Source: Heliopora coerulea | Taxonomy: Eukaryota; Cnidaria; Anthozoa; Scleralcyonacea; Helioporidae | Reading direction: 5' to 3' | Assembly (NCBI GenBank): GCA_030142905.1 | Contig: JASJOG010000011.1 | Location: 2,481,001-2,545,000, forward strand | DNA length: 64,000 nucleotides | Part shown: positions 42,834 to 55,500 of the stretch, piece after piece | Numbering within the stretch: the first letter of the stretch is position 1 | Layout of the letters: every line of letters begins with the position of its first letter | The notes under the pieces: model-generated | The model's input: only the letters and a program-made list of their open reading frames with translations | Told to the model about the DNA's origin: nothing | Database searches by the model: none | Translations under genes and position numbers: made by a program

Positions 42834-45800
42834 GCTTTTATATGGTTTGGCTTGAGGGAAAAATTATACGTATGTAGACCATTAGACATTTGGGTCTTTA
42901 ATTCAGTATTCATTTCGCACGTTGGGGAAGGGAATTGGGGAGAGTTTTCTCAGGTTTAGACTATCATTAGAAATTAAGACGTTAACGATATACACAACTA
43001 TAATTACAGGCATTAATATATCACTTTGATTGTTTTGAAAGTTGGAATACATTTTTGTCAAGGCGAGTGAGCTCGTAGTGGGTTAGACGTTCACAAAGAC
43101 AACGTTCGTTTAGTAATTTGCTAAGCGTTCAAACGAGACCTTAGTACTTTGGAAGAGGAGTTTTCTGTGATTCTATACAGTTCGTTGGCCTACGATTTTG
43201 CTGCATTTCAAACATGCACACTAGGCAAAATGTGTTCGTTTTAGGGAACTTTATGTAGTTTTAAATAAAACCTTGACGCCGCATTCACAAAGTACGTTAT
43301 TTTAACGGGCAGACCTGTCCATGCATTTTTGCCTCGCTGACTTACTTCGGGTAAGCGTCTTAACACGACCGACAAAACTTGCCAAATTTTACGCGGATAG
43401 TAAATGAAATGTGAATTTGCTACCATAGAGGACATCGCATTGTTTTTAACTAGTGGAGCGCGTGGCGTGAGCGACATTGTGAAGTTAAGGGGGAAGGAAT
43501 TGTCACTCAAAATGGCATTCAGCGACTGGTACTGCATTACAATCCCATTTTAAATCTTAAGAGATCTAAACTCCCGAGTAGTATCTGTTGAGATACACGT
43601 ATTTGACACCAGGTACATAATCATTTCCCCCTCATTTTAACTGCCACGTGGTAAAATGAGGTCCTTGACCTACTGCTTGCTTTGGTTTTTTGTTTCCATT
43701 CATTTTTCAATCTTTTCATTTCTCTCAATACCTTGGGTAATGAATTGCGCTGGTTAAATTATTATATATGTTGGTTTCTACTAGCGCTTAAGGACAGCTC
43801 GCAATCCCAGACATCAAAATAGTGACGCAATTACTGAATTGTACGTTGTAATATTGGACTCAAATGGGATGAGTGGCTTGGCTTGCCGCGGTCCACCAAT
43901 AGCGCATCCAGAAAGGAGGGAGAATTGCGAGAGAAGTGTGAAGATTTCAAGATGTGTAGCTAATGGATGGATAGAACGCTATAGCTTAGGAAATTATAAC
44001 ATGGCAGCACCAACAGAGTGAGAGAAGGAAAAGAAAACGGAGACATTAGGAAAGAGAAGGGGGAAAATAGAACGAGAGGTGAACAGGGTAAACGAAAAAG
44101 AAATTGACCAAGGTGACAATTTTTGCTTTCAACATCAAGGGTTAATGAGCAAGACAGCACATACTTCGATAATTTATTTTACATAACAAAATACGTGTCT
44201 GCAATAGTTTTGCATAAAAATGACTACTTGTTCCTTGGAAAAATAGAGACCTCTCAGTGTACATACATATAAATAAATTAACGATTGTTAAAATTTTGTA
44301 TCCCACCGGTGCCTATGGTCGAAATATTGTCTCCAACGCATTTTGGAAGCGCAGGTATTAAAGGTCAGATGCGACGGTTTCTGAGGTACTTTCTTTTGAG
44401 GCTTATATTACCGAGAACGAGTCAAAGAAATGCTTCAAAGGATTTGAAATCTGGTTAACTATTCAATGCAGAGGTACATGAATCATAAATTCAGAACCTG
44501 TGACGTCGTACTGGCGAGCCGTAAGCTTATTTCAACTTATGAAGCTTGATACTGGTGGTTTTCAAATGATAGAAGTCGAAATCTCACTAGATTTTCAAAC
44601 ACAGAAGTGGAATCTATCTATGAAAACAGCGCGTGAACCTGAGAGTAACCTCAACGTAAAAACGAGGCTCAACAGTCATTTTGTCACAAATTTCGGATTT
44701 TCTTTGCGCTGTTCGCGCGTAGAAAACCAGGTTAATGGCTTTTTAAGACCACTGATCCACGTCAAAGAATATGAAGTACAGTCTTAGCAACAACAAGAAG
44801 GAAAATGACAATTTTGTAACATTTGACCTTTATCCAAGTTTTTTAAAACCCTGTATTCACAAAGGTTACCGGGCCAGCCCGGTGAAGCGGGATTTGTGTC
44901 GAGCACTGCTGGGATCCAGGTTAGACGGGCTCATTTTGGATTTTTAACGGTGCGCACTGGGGCGTAACCACCGAAGTCAGGTAACCATGTGGAGACTGGG
45001 ACTGGAAAATGAAGAAGTTATCAGGTAAATAAAATACTTCATTTTCCAGTCCCGCACGGATGCCTGCCCTCATTGGTTACGTCCTAGCGCGCACCATTTT
45101 TAACCTTAATTAAACGGACTAACCCTCACGTGGAGCCAGGCTGCAGAATTGACACCTCAGCAACCCAGGTGAGGCCTGGTTCGGCTAAGATGACCGTGCC
45201 CCGGATGGATAGCCCGCGGTGCCGACGCTTGTGTGCAGCGCAGCGCAGGCTACGCTCGGGACAAATGCCGTGATTCAGAAGATCTAAGTTATGAAAGATC
45301 GACCTTTACAACCCTCCCATCGCTCACTTCCTTTTTGGGATGTTGAGGTTTGACTGATTAGTAACATCCTGCACAAGTCACACTGGAATGGCAAATCGAG
45401 ACATAATTCAAACAATCCGAGCAGCATGTGGGGAAAGTTACCAGTGTAGGGACCTACGAAATCAGACCTAGTCAGTACGAAGCTTCTAGTTAATTCTCCG
45501 TCCTTAACTCCACGTTCAAGCAGTCGCACACCCTCCCTTACAAAAGGAGAACATTTTTTCCCATCTCCTTGTGTACTCTGAATAAGTGAGAAGCCCGCAA
45601 AGGGCTTGGTATCGTGCTTCCTCGTGAGAACTGGTCTTTGCTTGCCATGACGCTAAGCCTGCTCTACTCTCTTACGTCGTCTTCACTGTAAAACCTCAGG
45701 CATCTCGAAGTTAAAGTTCAACGCATTAAGTGCTAAGTGCATTAGTTCTGCGGAAAGTGTACGGTCTTCTCTGGTATAATTTAAAGCGAACTTCTGGGGG

Positions 45801-45906
45801 TAACTCCAGTTTATCTAGATCAGTTTGAAGCAATTTCCCCTAGTCAAATTCAGGCTAAAACGCCCATACACCTATCTCGTGATTCTTCTATATAATCCTC
45901 AAATGA
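42834..45906. other. Intergenic gap between convergent DPM1 and ELMO
   Basis: This holds the 3' UTRs of both genes and no recognised coding exon. The 95-codon plus frame at 44500-44787 has no family resemblance. A foldback element lies at 44.94-45.10 kb. Confidence 0.55.
44939..45104. mobile_element. Foldback (MITE-like) element
   Basis: A perfect 17-bp inverted pair gggactggaaaatgaag (44998-45014) and its complement (45037-45053) is nested inside an imperfect outer pair: tttttaacggtgcgcac...ggcgtaacc on the left and ggttacgtcctagcgcgcac on the right. The structure suggests a small non-autonomous DNA element; target duplications were not identified. Confidence 0.7.
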
Positions 45907-46477
45907 TCAGTTGAAATTGTATCTGAATTGATATCCAGGCGGTTCAGGTGGAATAAGAGGCGCTTCTTCGGGAATTTTTACATCTTCCAAGTCGAGAAGG
46001 CGGAGTTTCATCTCCATTTCAACTAAATTGTTTAGATCGCTTTTCCAGGTTTGTGACTGCATCTGTATGGGGGAAAAGTAAGGAAATGTTTAAATGAGTG
46101 TTTGCCATTTAACTTCATGTGTACCATTGTCATGAGTCTACATCAAAAAGCGCTGCCAAACATGACCATGATATTCACAGCGTTTTGGCTGTCAGTTTCA
46201 GCGGGAGGTTTACGGACGATAGATCTGAAAGCTTTCGACTTTTAGAGGCCTCTCAGAGCGTCCCCAAGGTCTATGTTGGGGAAGAAAATTTCGTGAATCG
46301 CGGTCTACTATTTAAGAAATAAACTTCATTTTGTGTAGCACGTGACAATGGGCATTTTCGTTACTTTTGTAAATTATCATGACCTAGCTTTTCATCGTTT
46401 TATAGTCATAAACGCTTTGACGCGTGTCTGAAAGTCAAAAATTTCAAAGAAACAACGTACATTCTAGTTGTTTACAT

Positions 46478-46527
<50 letters not shown>

Positions 46528-49500
46528 CACACATACAGAGCTACATGTAGCCTATATCACTTGATATTTACCTTTTTTCCAAGAAGAACACTCAAGCCGT
46601 CCACCCAAAGGTCAAACTATAGTAACGGAAAAGCACAATTTCTTCACTCTCATTGCTATTATAATATAAATTTCATAACTAGCTCTCGTTCGATAAATGA
46701 TTTAGGAAGAGCTTTCAGTTCAGTACATCTAATTGAGAAGGTTTAATTCACGTAACAGCCAAGAAGTGCTTTTTTACAGAACTAACCGTTTCTTTATTAG
46801 GGGCAACAAAATTCAATGGCTCCTTATCTTTCATCATAAGCGAAAATGCAAGTTGTACAGCGCCCTGAAAAAGTAAAAAAGAAAAAATGTTTGTCGCTTG
46901 ACAGTTGGTACTAAATAAACTTTGTCAAAAAACCGTGCGATATTGTGGCGTCTATCACCGTGAGCCAACCACCTTCTTCACTTTTCCCGCGTCTTGCGTG
47001 TGCGGACATTCGGCGCCTGTTTTTAGGTCCTGAACTTCAGAGAGGGCGACTGAAAAAAAAACAGCGAAAAAGGAAATAAGCGATAGCATGTGAGACAGGA
47101 TGTATTCCTATAATGGAATCTGTCATTGTTTATTGCTTGGAGGAAGGAGACTTCAGTGACTTGACGACATAAATTAATTGTCTGTTACCATCTGGCAGAC
47201 CACTTAGATCTGTTACGTACAAGAATGCACCGAGGATATCCTGGTACTCTGTATTTACATGGACAAAACTTAGATGGGAAATGCATGTCGATTACGTGAA
47301 GAAATTGTATTAAAGTCATTTCAAAATAGTATTTATACAATATAGTTTTTACATATATATGATCTTATTTCACCATTAAGTGGACTAGGAGAGTGATTTG
47401 TAGATCTCCAAAATGTTAGTGGGATCCTTGCCTGAAATTGGATTCTTACGGGCGTGCCACGCTTTGAGGAATATTTTGTGATAATTTATGGCTTCTTTGA
47501 CAATCATTGCGCTTTAAAAGTCCATATTGTGGTTCTGCTCATTTGCACGTTGGGCTATTTTTGAGCTCTTGTAGTTATTTACTGGTCTTACGTGTTCTTG
47601 AATTCTTGTCTTTACGACTCTTAGTTGCTCAGTATAAATGAAGCTTTTCTCATCATTACTGAATATTGAAATATTTAAAAACCAGTAAAATGCAAACAGT
47701 GGCTCAAGTGGACGACACTTCAAGCTGTTACAAAAAAAAACTAACTTATCTTTGTTGATGGTACATATAAAGTGCATCGATTTTATCGCTGCAGTATTGA
47801 CAAAGAGCAAAACGCTTACATTTACTTGGCAGTGCATCTGCGTTTGGCTTTGTCCCTTCTTCACAGTTACCATAATGCAAAAATCTACGATTCTGCGATA
47901 ATCTACAATACCAATATTTGCTTTCTGAAAAATAAAACAAAGGTGTAAGCCAAAATGGCAGAATTATCTCAAAGAAAACTCAAAGAAAAAAAGCTTTCAC
48001 ATTTTTTCCAGGAAGCGAACCTTTCGTTTTTTTCTTTAGATGTTTCTCGAACATGGTGCCGTCCATCAGAAGCTGCAGTCTCTGAAAAGAAGGAAACTGC
48101 CACTTCAAAAGGAGCCATTTTTCAGCTTAAATTGCGGCGTAAACGTAGCACGTGTGGCGGTAGTGCTCGGCCTGGTGATATTTCTCAGAGCATTGTACAC
48201 AAGCATTTACTTACAATTTTTGTTCACAAACGGCTGTGACGAGTGTAGTTCTTTCTGAGAAATTCGCTGCACAGAAACAGAAGCTCCAAATGACGATCGT
48301 AAATTTTCTTGGAAACTTTGCTTACCCCGATGCAAGAGAGTTTTTCTGCTTAATTCCCATTTCTCATGTGGCAAGTTAGCCATCAATCGGCTACTTACAT
48401 TATCAAGTTACATGACTTCAGCCCTCTTAAAATGCAGAAATATATAATGGTTTTCCACGTTTGTATACTGTGGTGTGGACACGCGGGATGTTGTGAAACT
48501 TGAGAAAAGCACGAAACGGAGGCGAACAATTTTAGCTTCGTAAAAGTTAAAAAAAATACTGATTTCCACGCGGGCGATGTAATTCTTTGAGTCATTAGGC
48601 CAATATTGGCTGGCGCGAAAATGTCAAGGGGGAAAGTTGATGCCAAGTCACCTTTTGAGAATAGAGTTGTCGCTTGCACAACTTCTTATACTTAGTCGCT
48701 ATCGGCCTTATAGCATGCGCACTACAGCACGGCGCTGTTTGACTTAATTACTCGCGGTAATTTCCTAATTCCAACCCAAGTGAGGAAGAGAAACATGCAG
48801 AAACTCCTGAGTTGATGTATGATAAGATTCTGTTATTATGTCGTACCTGATTCTTCACTAGCTCAATTAAGTCAGGCATAATTCTTTCTCGTAAATGGCT
48901 AAGGGAGGAATACACGAAAAACAACATATCCATAAATACAACGCGCAAAGAAACACTGACATAACGAATGCAACAAAATAGACGAAGCAGTACAAATTAC
49001 TACAAAAACACTTACAGCTAATTCGAAAGACCCAATACACAAAACACATTTCGATAACCTGTATGTATCCGTGGGTTACACAATGCACTTAATACTTCAA
49101 CACTTCAAACAATTTTAAGACAAATTGGAAGGACCAACTGAAGTTTAATACCAAGGATTTTTTTTGGTAAACAGAAAAGTTATGTTATTGATTGATATGC
49201 AATATTTGTGCAAATTCAATGAGTCACGTTGGCCCTCACAAAATCAAACAAACTGTCTCATTTTACAGATTGACGAGACTATTCCCGTCTTGTATTTTTA
49301 TCAACCATTTTTAGGATATTGCTGTTCGTACTTTTTACACAAAACGAAGCAGTGCTGCACTCTGCAAGTTCCTCATTGCACCCTGTCTTAAGTGTTAGTG
49401 AATAAACTATATAAGCTACATAACCGTACAACAAGTAAGTGTTTGATGTACTGTCTTAAATAAAAGAAGAATAATTCTGTCCTAGTTTACTTACGCAACT

Positions 49501-49583
49501 GGCTTCGCCTTCAGATCTATACCCGATCCACTCCCTGTAATCATCACAATGATCTTGTCCACTTTAAGGTTGTATATATATTG
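45907..49583 (-). other. ELMO: PH domain and DOCK-binding tail of ELMO
   Basis: Exons 49583-49495 and 48898-48847 encode the pre-PH helix (HLRERIMPDLIELVKNQ). Exons 48081-48021 to 46572 encode the PH fold (LLMDGTMFEKHLKK, SKYWYCRLSQNRRFLHYG, ALSEVQDLKTGAECPH, NFVAPNKE, LWVDGLSVLLGK). The last exon gives the C-terminal helix and proline motif, the DOCK SH3-binding element in known ELMO proteins. Confidence 0.93.
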
Positions 49584-52500
49584 CTGGAATAAAAGAAAAG
49601 AAACATTTTTAAACTGTGTTTTGCCCTCCGAACCATCTGGACACGCCATAACAAATCCGAGTCAGATTAAAGAATTGTTTTTTTTTTTGTTTTTTTTTTT
49701 TTTTAAAGGTTTCAAACATCCTAGATTTTTACTTAGTAGAAAAACGGGAAAAGTTTGCTATGAATTGTGCACATTAAACAAGCCAGGATCGTTTAATTCT
49801 GCTCCAAGCGAGCAACAAACTAAACTAAGTAAAAGCTTTTGAGACCTGGACTGGAAATTGACATTTCACCTAGTCATATCCAGTTAACCTTACGGATTAA
49901 GTTTCAGTAAGGATTTAATAAATTGGTGAAAACGTTTGAAAGCTGTCCTTCTGTTGACGTGCTTGCACTTGAAAATCGCCGATAGGATTAAGTCCCTAGA
50001 TTGTTTATTATACAGAATAAACCCTTTTAACTCCAGTATTCATTTGAAAGAAAGGTAGACACTTCCATGGCAAATAAAGCTTTATCGCTATTGAAACGCA
50101 GCATCAACCTTTCCATATTTGCACGGTCGAACTTTACAATCTTAACTTGTTTTAATACCGAAACAAAAGGGAGAGGTGTGAAGACTAAGTTCATCTTTGA
50201 AATGTCTTCGTGGTAATAACACCATTAAAACCGCCACTTTTCAATTTCACTTTGAAACTCTTGCGTTACTGACAACCAGATTCATCACTTCTTAATTGTA
50301 TTTATTCTGGATAACCCTATCAGCCAACCAGGCTTTCGCTCCTAGAGGTACAGCAAGGTCCATCCCTCGTGGGTCTAGTGTTACGACTGGAGGAAACCGG
50401 AAAACCTGGGATAGTTTGCAGTGTTTAGTAGAGTCAAGCTGGACAACACTCTTCTCAAATGTGACTGAGGCAACTTTAGTCTGACAACTGCACGGAGCCG
50501 GAATCTTAACCTTTGACAAACGGGTGAGGTACGTGCGCTACCACAAGCACCCCATAAACCAATGGTCATGAATTTGAACCTCAGGGAAAGCAGGACAACG
50601 GAAAGAGTGTGTTTTTGAACGATTGCCTGATCTCATCTCAATACTTTGGAAACCAACAGCCTGTTGTTGAAAGGACGGCTACGGCTAATCCAGCTTAACC
50701 AGTTCATCTGTAGTTATGTACGGTGTATCTTCGTCCAGCGCTCAACACTCACGTTCAAATTTCACGACATAAATGTTTTTGAATTCTCTCAAAGCCTCTC
50801 GTGAAAAATTTCAACTTTTGTGCACCAAACTTTCATTAATCTAGGATTAACCTATTCGCTGTAGGAGCAACCTGGCCCAGAACACACAGCCCGAATTGAT
50901 GAAACGAACGGAGGAATGAAATGCACGGGTATAGGTGAAAGCCCTTCCTCATACCAAAGGAATACAACATCTTTCCGACTTGTATGAGTTTAGATTGGTT
51001 GGAACTTAGGATAAAGCTGGAGAAATTGAGTATATCTGGCAGGAAGATTGTGGGTTGGTAGAACATTAAGCTGCTTAACAGTTCCGCCATTACCACTGAA
51101 AGAATTTCCATTTACTGGATAAGGATTACATTACTTTAAAAAGCTCTAATGTTGGTTGTTTTTCCTTCAGTGACTCCTTGATTTGCTTTTCTACTACGCC
51201 CATAACCTACAAAGCGAAACGAAAATCGAAAATGGAATACACGCTGACTTGTTGGAGTAAGACTAATTGTGTTTATAATAATGAATGGCAGATGAGTAGG
51301 GTGTAGCGCTCCATAAGTGCAAGAAGTTGAATTGTGGAGAAGTTTAACTGTAGTTACGCGTGAGATGTAAATAAAGATGATGCATGGCAGAGTTAAATGA
51401 TGAGATGCGACGCAGAAAAGTGTAGAAGTCAGTACGCTACAATCAGGGGAATTAATATAGGCAAGGTAAAATTGAGGCGCCATCCACACGTATGCGGTTT
51501 CGTAGGAAAACGCATAATTTGTTATCCGTTTTAGCCTTCCGTACACACTTAAACGATGAGTGGGTGCAGTCATTTCCACCCAGAGCGGAGACTTTCGAAA
51601 ACATCTTTGAAAGTGGAGACTTGAAAACAGTGCGGGATCCAGTTCTCTAACATGAAGACCACCATCAAGATCAGTGATCTTGATTGACCAGACATGATTT
51701 ACTTAACACTCCCATCGTTTTCAGTGTCGTCGTGTGGACAGGCAAATACGACACAAAAACCCTCGTGTGGACACAATTTTGACGGGTTTTTAGTTAAATG
51801 AAAACGCATAAATTTGAAAACGTGTACGTGTGGACGTAGCCTGAGTGAAATGGTGAAATGAGACAAAATGACGCGAAGTGGAAGAAAATACTGTGGAACC
51901 CCCAACGCGAGGTTCAGGAAAACTATGAAAATGTGTTTACAGAGTTACAACGTACGCGACTGAAATCCTCGGACTTGGCCCTCATCTCTTTCCACGTTTT
52001 GCCGACTAATTGTATACAGATACAATACAGCTCCTGGAAAGGTGATTCGGTTGTAAAAAATATTGGATAATATTGCGACGACGTCTCATCAGCTGAAAAG
52101 AAGATGAAAATAAATTTAGCATATCGTGTTCAACAAGAGTAGAATGAAATACCAGCTGATTTACTGACTAAACTATTTATGATTCCTTGTGATCTTAGAA
52201 AGAATTCTGCATTTTGGCAATTGGATAAAGGTAATTATCACTTACGCGTTTCACCTATCTTTAGTAGTTTGCATAATAGTTTAACCAAGGCGACGCTTGA
52301 TTTACCAAACGGACATTCATGCCCATCACCTCGGCCCATATTCTCGAGAACCACCTTAATTGGAAGGAAGAGAATGAAAACCAAAAGAAGAAAAGAGTAC
52401 AAGGGGAAAATGAGGTTCGAAAAACTGAGAAAGAAAAAGTAAAGAAATAGCAAAGGACTAAAACAACTTCACTTCGGGGGTCGCAAAGCAAAATTTAACA

Positions 52501-55500
52501 AAAGGAAAAATTTTATTTTTGGCAGAATACATGATTACCTTGATATATGAATCAGGGTAATGTTTACTGAAATATATCATACAGTCAAGAGGTAAGAGTC
52601 CAGGAGGCGTTTCGCGGAAGTTTTCCGAGAGCTTTATGGGGTTCTAAGAAAAATCCAAAAATTGGGTAAGGCAAGAATCTGGTTTCACAACTATCATGAG
52701 AGTAACATGAGTCAAATTCATTGTCGTTCCAGACACAATAGTGGTGGTGGTTAAAGGATCCTGTTATGATGGTCATAAAATGATAAAAATACAAATTATA
52801 AAGTCAGTCAATTATTAAATCCAATGTAATAAGCCTGTGAATTTGAAATCTTCCATAAATAGTTGATTTTCAAATTAATTCAAATCTGAGAAGAAAATGT
52901 TAAGAGGGCAGGGGAGGTTTTTAGTGAGGTCCTTATATTACCTCTACTGTATCTCTTATGGTTTGATGTGTTTTGTTTTTTTAAGAATTTATTGGTGTTA
53001 TGTTTTGATAGAGAATGGTAAAAAGGGGGGCTTCCTGAAAATGAAAAGGGTGTGTCTCATGGCTCAGCCCGAAATGCCCACCTGCCTCTGTCCTTTTCAT
53101 TTATTGGTGGTTGGCACCATATTTGTTTCCTACTTTATGGTAGATTTTATTATAAAAGAGTTAGGTTGAAATCAAGCTTTTGGTAGTCTTTGGATCTTCT
53201 GAGTTGTGCATCAAAATGTGCAGTTATATTAATTACAATGGTAAATTTCAATGCAAAAGAGTTACCTCAAAACCAAGCTTTCGGTAGTCTTTTGTTGTTC
53301 TGAGTTGTACATCAAAATGTACAATGTTTGACTCAAATACAGCCTTTCTAAGGCTTTCAATTTTTTCTTTTTCTGCCTAATCAACAGAAAATGAGTCAAT
53401 GGTCAAAGTTGTTTCTTTGACAGGCACTAGCCTGAAAGCAATTGTCAAGTTACAAGTGGCAATTCTGGTAACTAGAGCAGGATTGGTTACTAATAAATTT
53501 AACTCAAGTTAAACAGGCAGAGGTTTTGTAGTGTTGAAAAATGTATGAAGATAATGGCAGCAGTAACAGACTGGATCATCATCATTTTCCTTCACTACCT
53601 GCTACAAGTAATATGAGAATTGATTGCATACAGTATTACTGAAAGATTAAAGATTCTCGAAAGCGCTTATTGGAGAAACTCAGCTAATCATGAAATAACT
53701 GACAAAATACTTACATGATCATCCTCTTTCATGATCATATTCATTCTGCCTTGCAGAAAGTTAAATGTTAGGGCTTGGTAGATGTACAACTGATGTGCCA
53801 TTTCAGTTGACATACCTTTCGGATTACGGATAATAATCTGAAAAGCAGAGGTAGGACAGATTTAGATTGGCTCTCATACTGTGATGAAAACCAACAATAC
53901 ATTCCAGTCAAACATTTGTTTGATTTTTTTGCTTCACTTACTTCCTTTTCCTTCTCATCCCTTTCTTTCTTTCCTCCCAATCCATCTGGCATGTTTTTTT
54001 TTTCACTTTTACATGTGCCTTGCCTTCCTCTGTACTCCTCCCTTCATCCCTTCTCTATTTTGTTTCATTTTATTTCCATTAATTTTCTTGCTCATGTTAA
54101 CTTTTGCTTTAACCATTAACTAGATGTCCTCTTTCAACCAATGAAGTTGTCTTATGTTAGCCAGATTGAAATTATAAAGGCTTGCCTGTGTGTGAAATGG
54201 TTAGTGAGCTTATTAATTAATATGACTTACTGTTAAGAGAACATTTCTAACCCCAACAGACAGTATCTCACTTGCCAGGTGCTAAAGGATAAAGAATAAA
54301 ATAGAAAAGCTTGCAGATGTATTTTCAAACTTCAGGTTTTGGATAAAAAAGTTCAAACACTATGCTGCAGTGTGAAATTAATAATCACATACAGTTAACC
54401 AGTCAACAACTATCAATAATTCATGTTGTTTGAATTTTACAGAGCTCTTCACACAATTTACCTTCCTGCGATCAGGTGGAGTTTTCATGATTATTGCATT
54501 AATAAGTGAAATGGTGTTAATTTTTACATCCTCATTGACACTAAAACAACAACAGCAACAACAATAATAAGACAGTGACTATTGACAAAGAATTTTTTTC
54601 CTGCAATTTATCTTAGAAGTATGTGTTGTTGAAGGTAGATCATCCAAGTTAGGATAGTCTTGAGAAAGACTGTTGGTGACTGAAATTTCAATGGCCTCAG
54701 TGGTAGTCATCTTCAAGGTTGAAGTCTTTCCTTCAACATGTACTGATTTTCATTGATTCAAACCATTTGCTTTATTATCTTAGATGACCAACATGTTACT
54801 TAACATTTGAACTGATGTGACATCATAGTACAGATAAAGTAATTAAATTTGTATATAGCATTGCCTCCCCACACTTAAGACTTATTGGGGATTGGTGTGA
54901 CTTTACTCATTATATCAGTAAGCAAGATAATTAATTTTTGTGTTTTGAGATTTTACAGCATGGTATCTAAGGTCTACAATGCTAGGAAAGGCCCACATCT
55001 TTTTCTCTGTTAATGCTCTAACTCTTTATTAATACATTCCAAACTCCAATTTGCTTTCTTTCAGTCAAGACCCCTGGGATCTTTACTGATACAACTTCCT
55101 GCTTAAAAAATTCCAGTAAAAATAGGTTAAGCATGATATATTCATCACAATTGCATACACTTACTTGTGAAGATGGTAAATTAAACTGTCAATTGTGACA
55201 TCTTTCACAACCACTGTATAAAAATTTGGGCTAAAAATAGAATGTTTAACTTCAGTGCAATTATTTCATATTATATCACAGTATAAGTCAAAGAAGTGGA
55301 CTTTTTTGCTGTCACAGTACCTGTTGTGAACAATTGACTCCAATATTGATAAAGATCTTTGTAATACTGCTGGGTCTGTTAAGGTTGTTGTACTCACAAA
55401 ACTGCACAGCTGTAAAGAGCAATTAACAGTAATCACTACATGGCCCTTACTAACCAATTTTTAATAGCCAAGTTAAATCTAAAGGTATGTCTACAGTTAT

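Noticed and set aside
44500..44787. 95-codon plus-strand frame between DPM1 and ELMO
   Set aside because: No recognisable motif and no supporting exons; chance frame.
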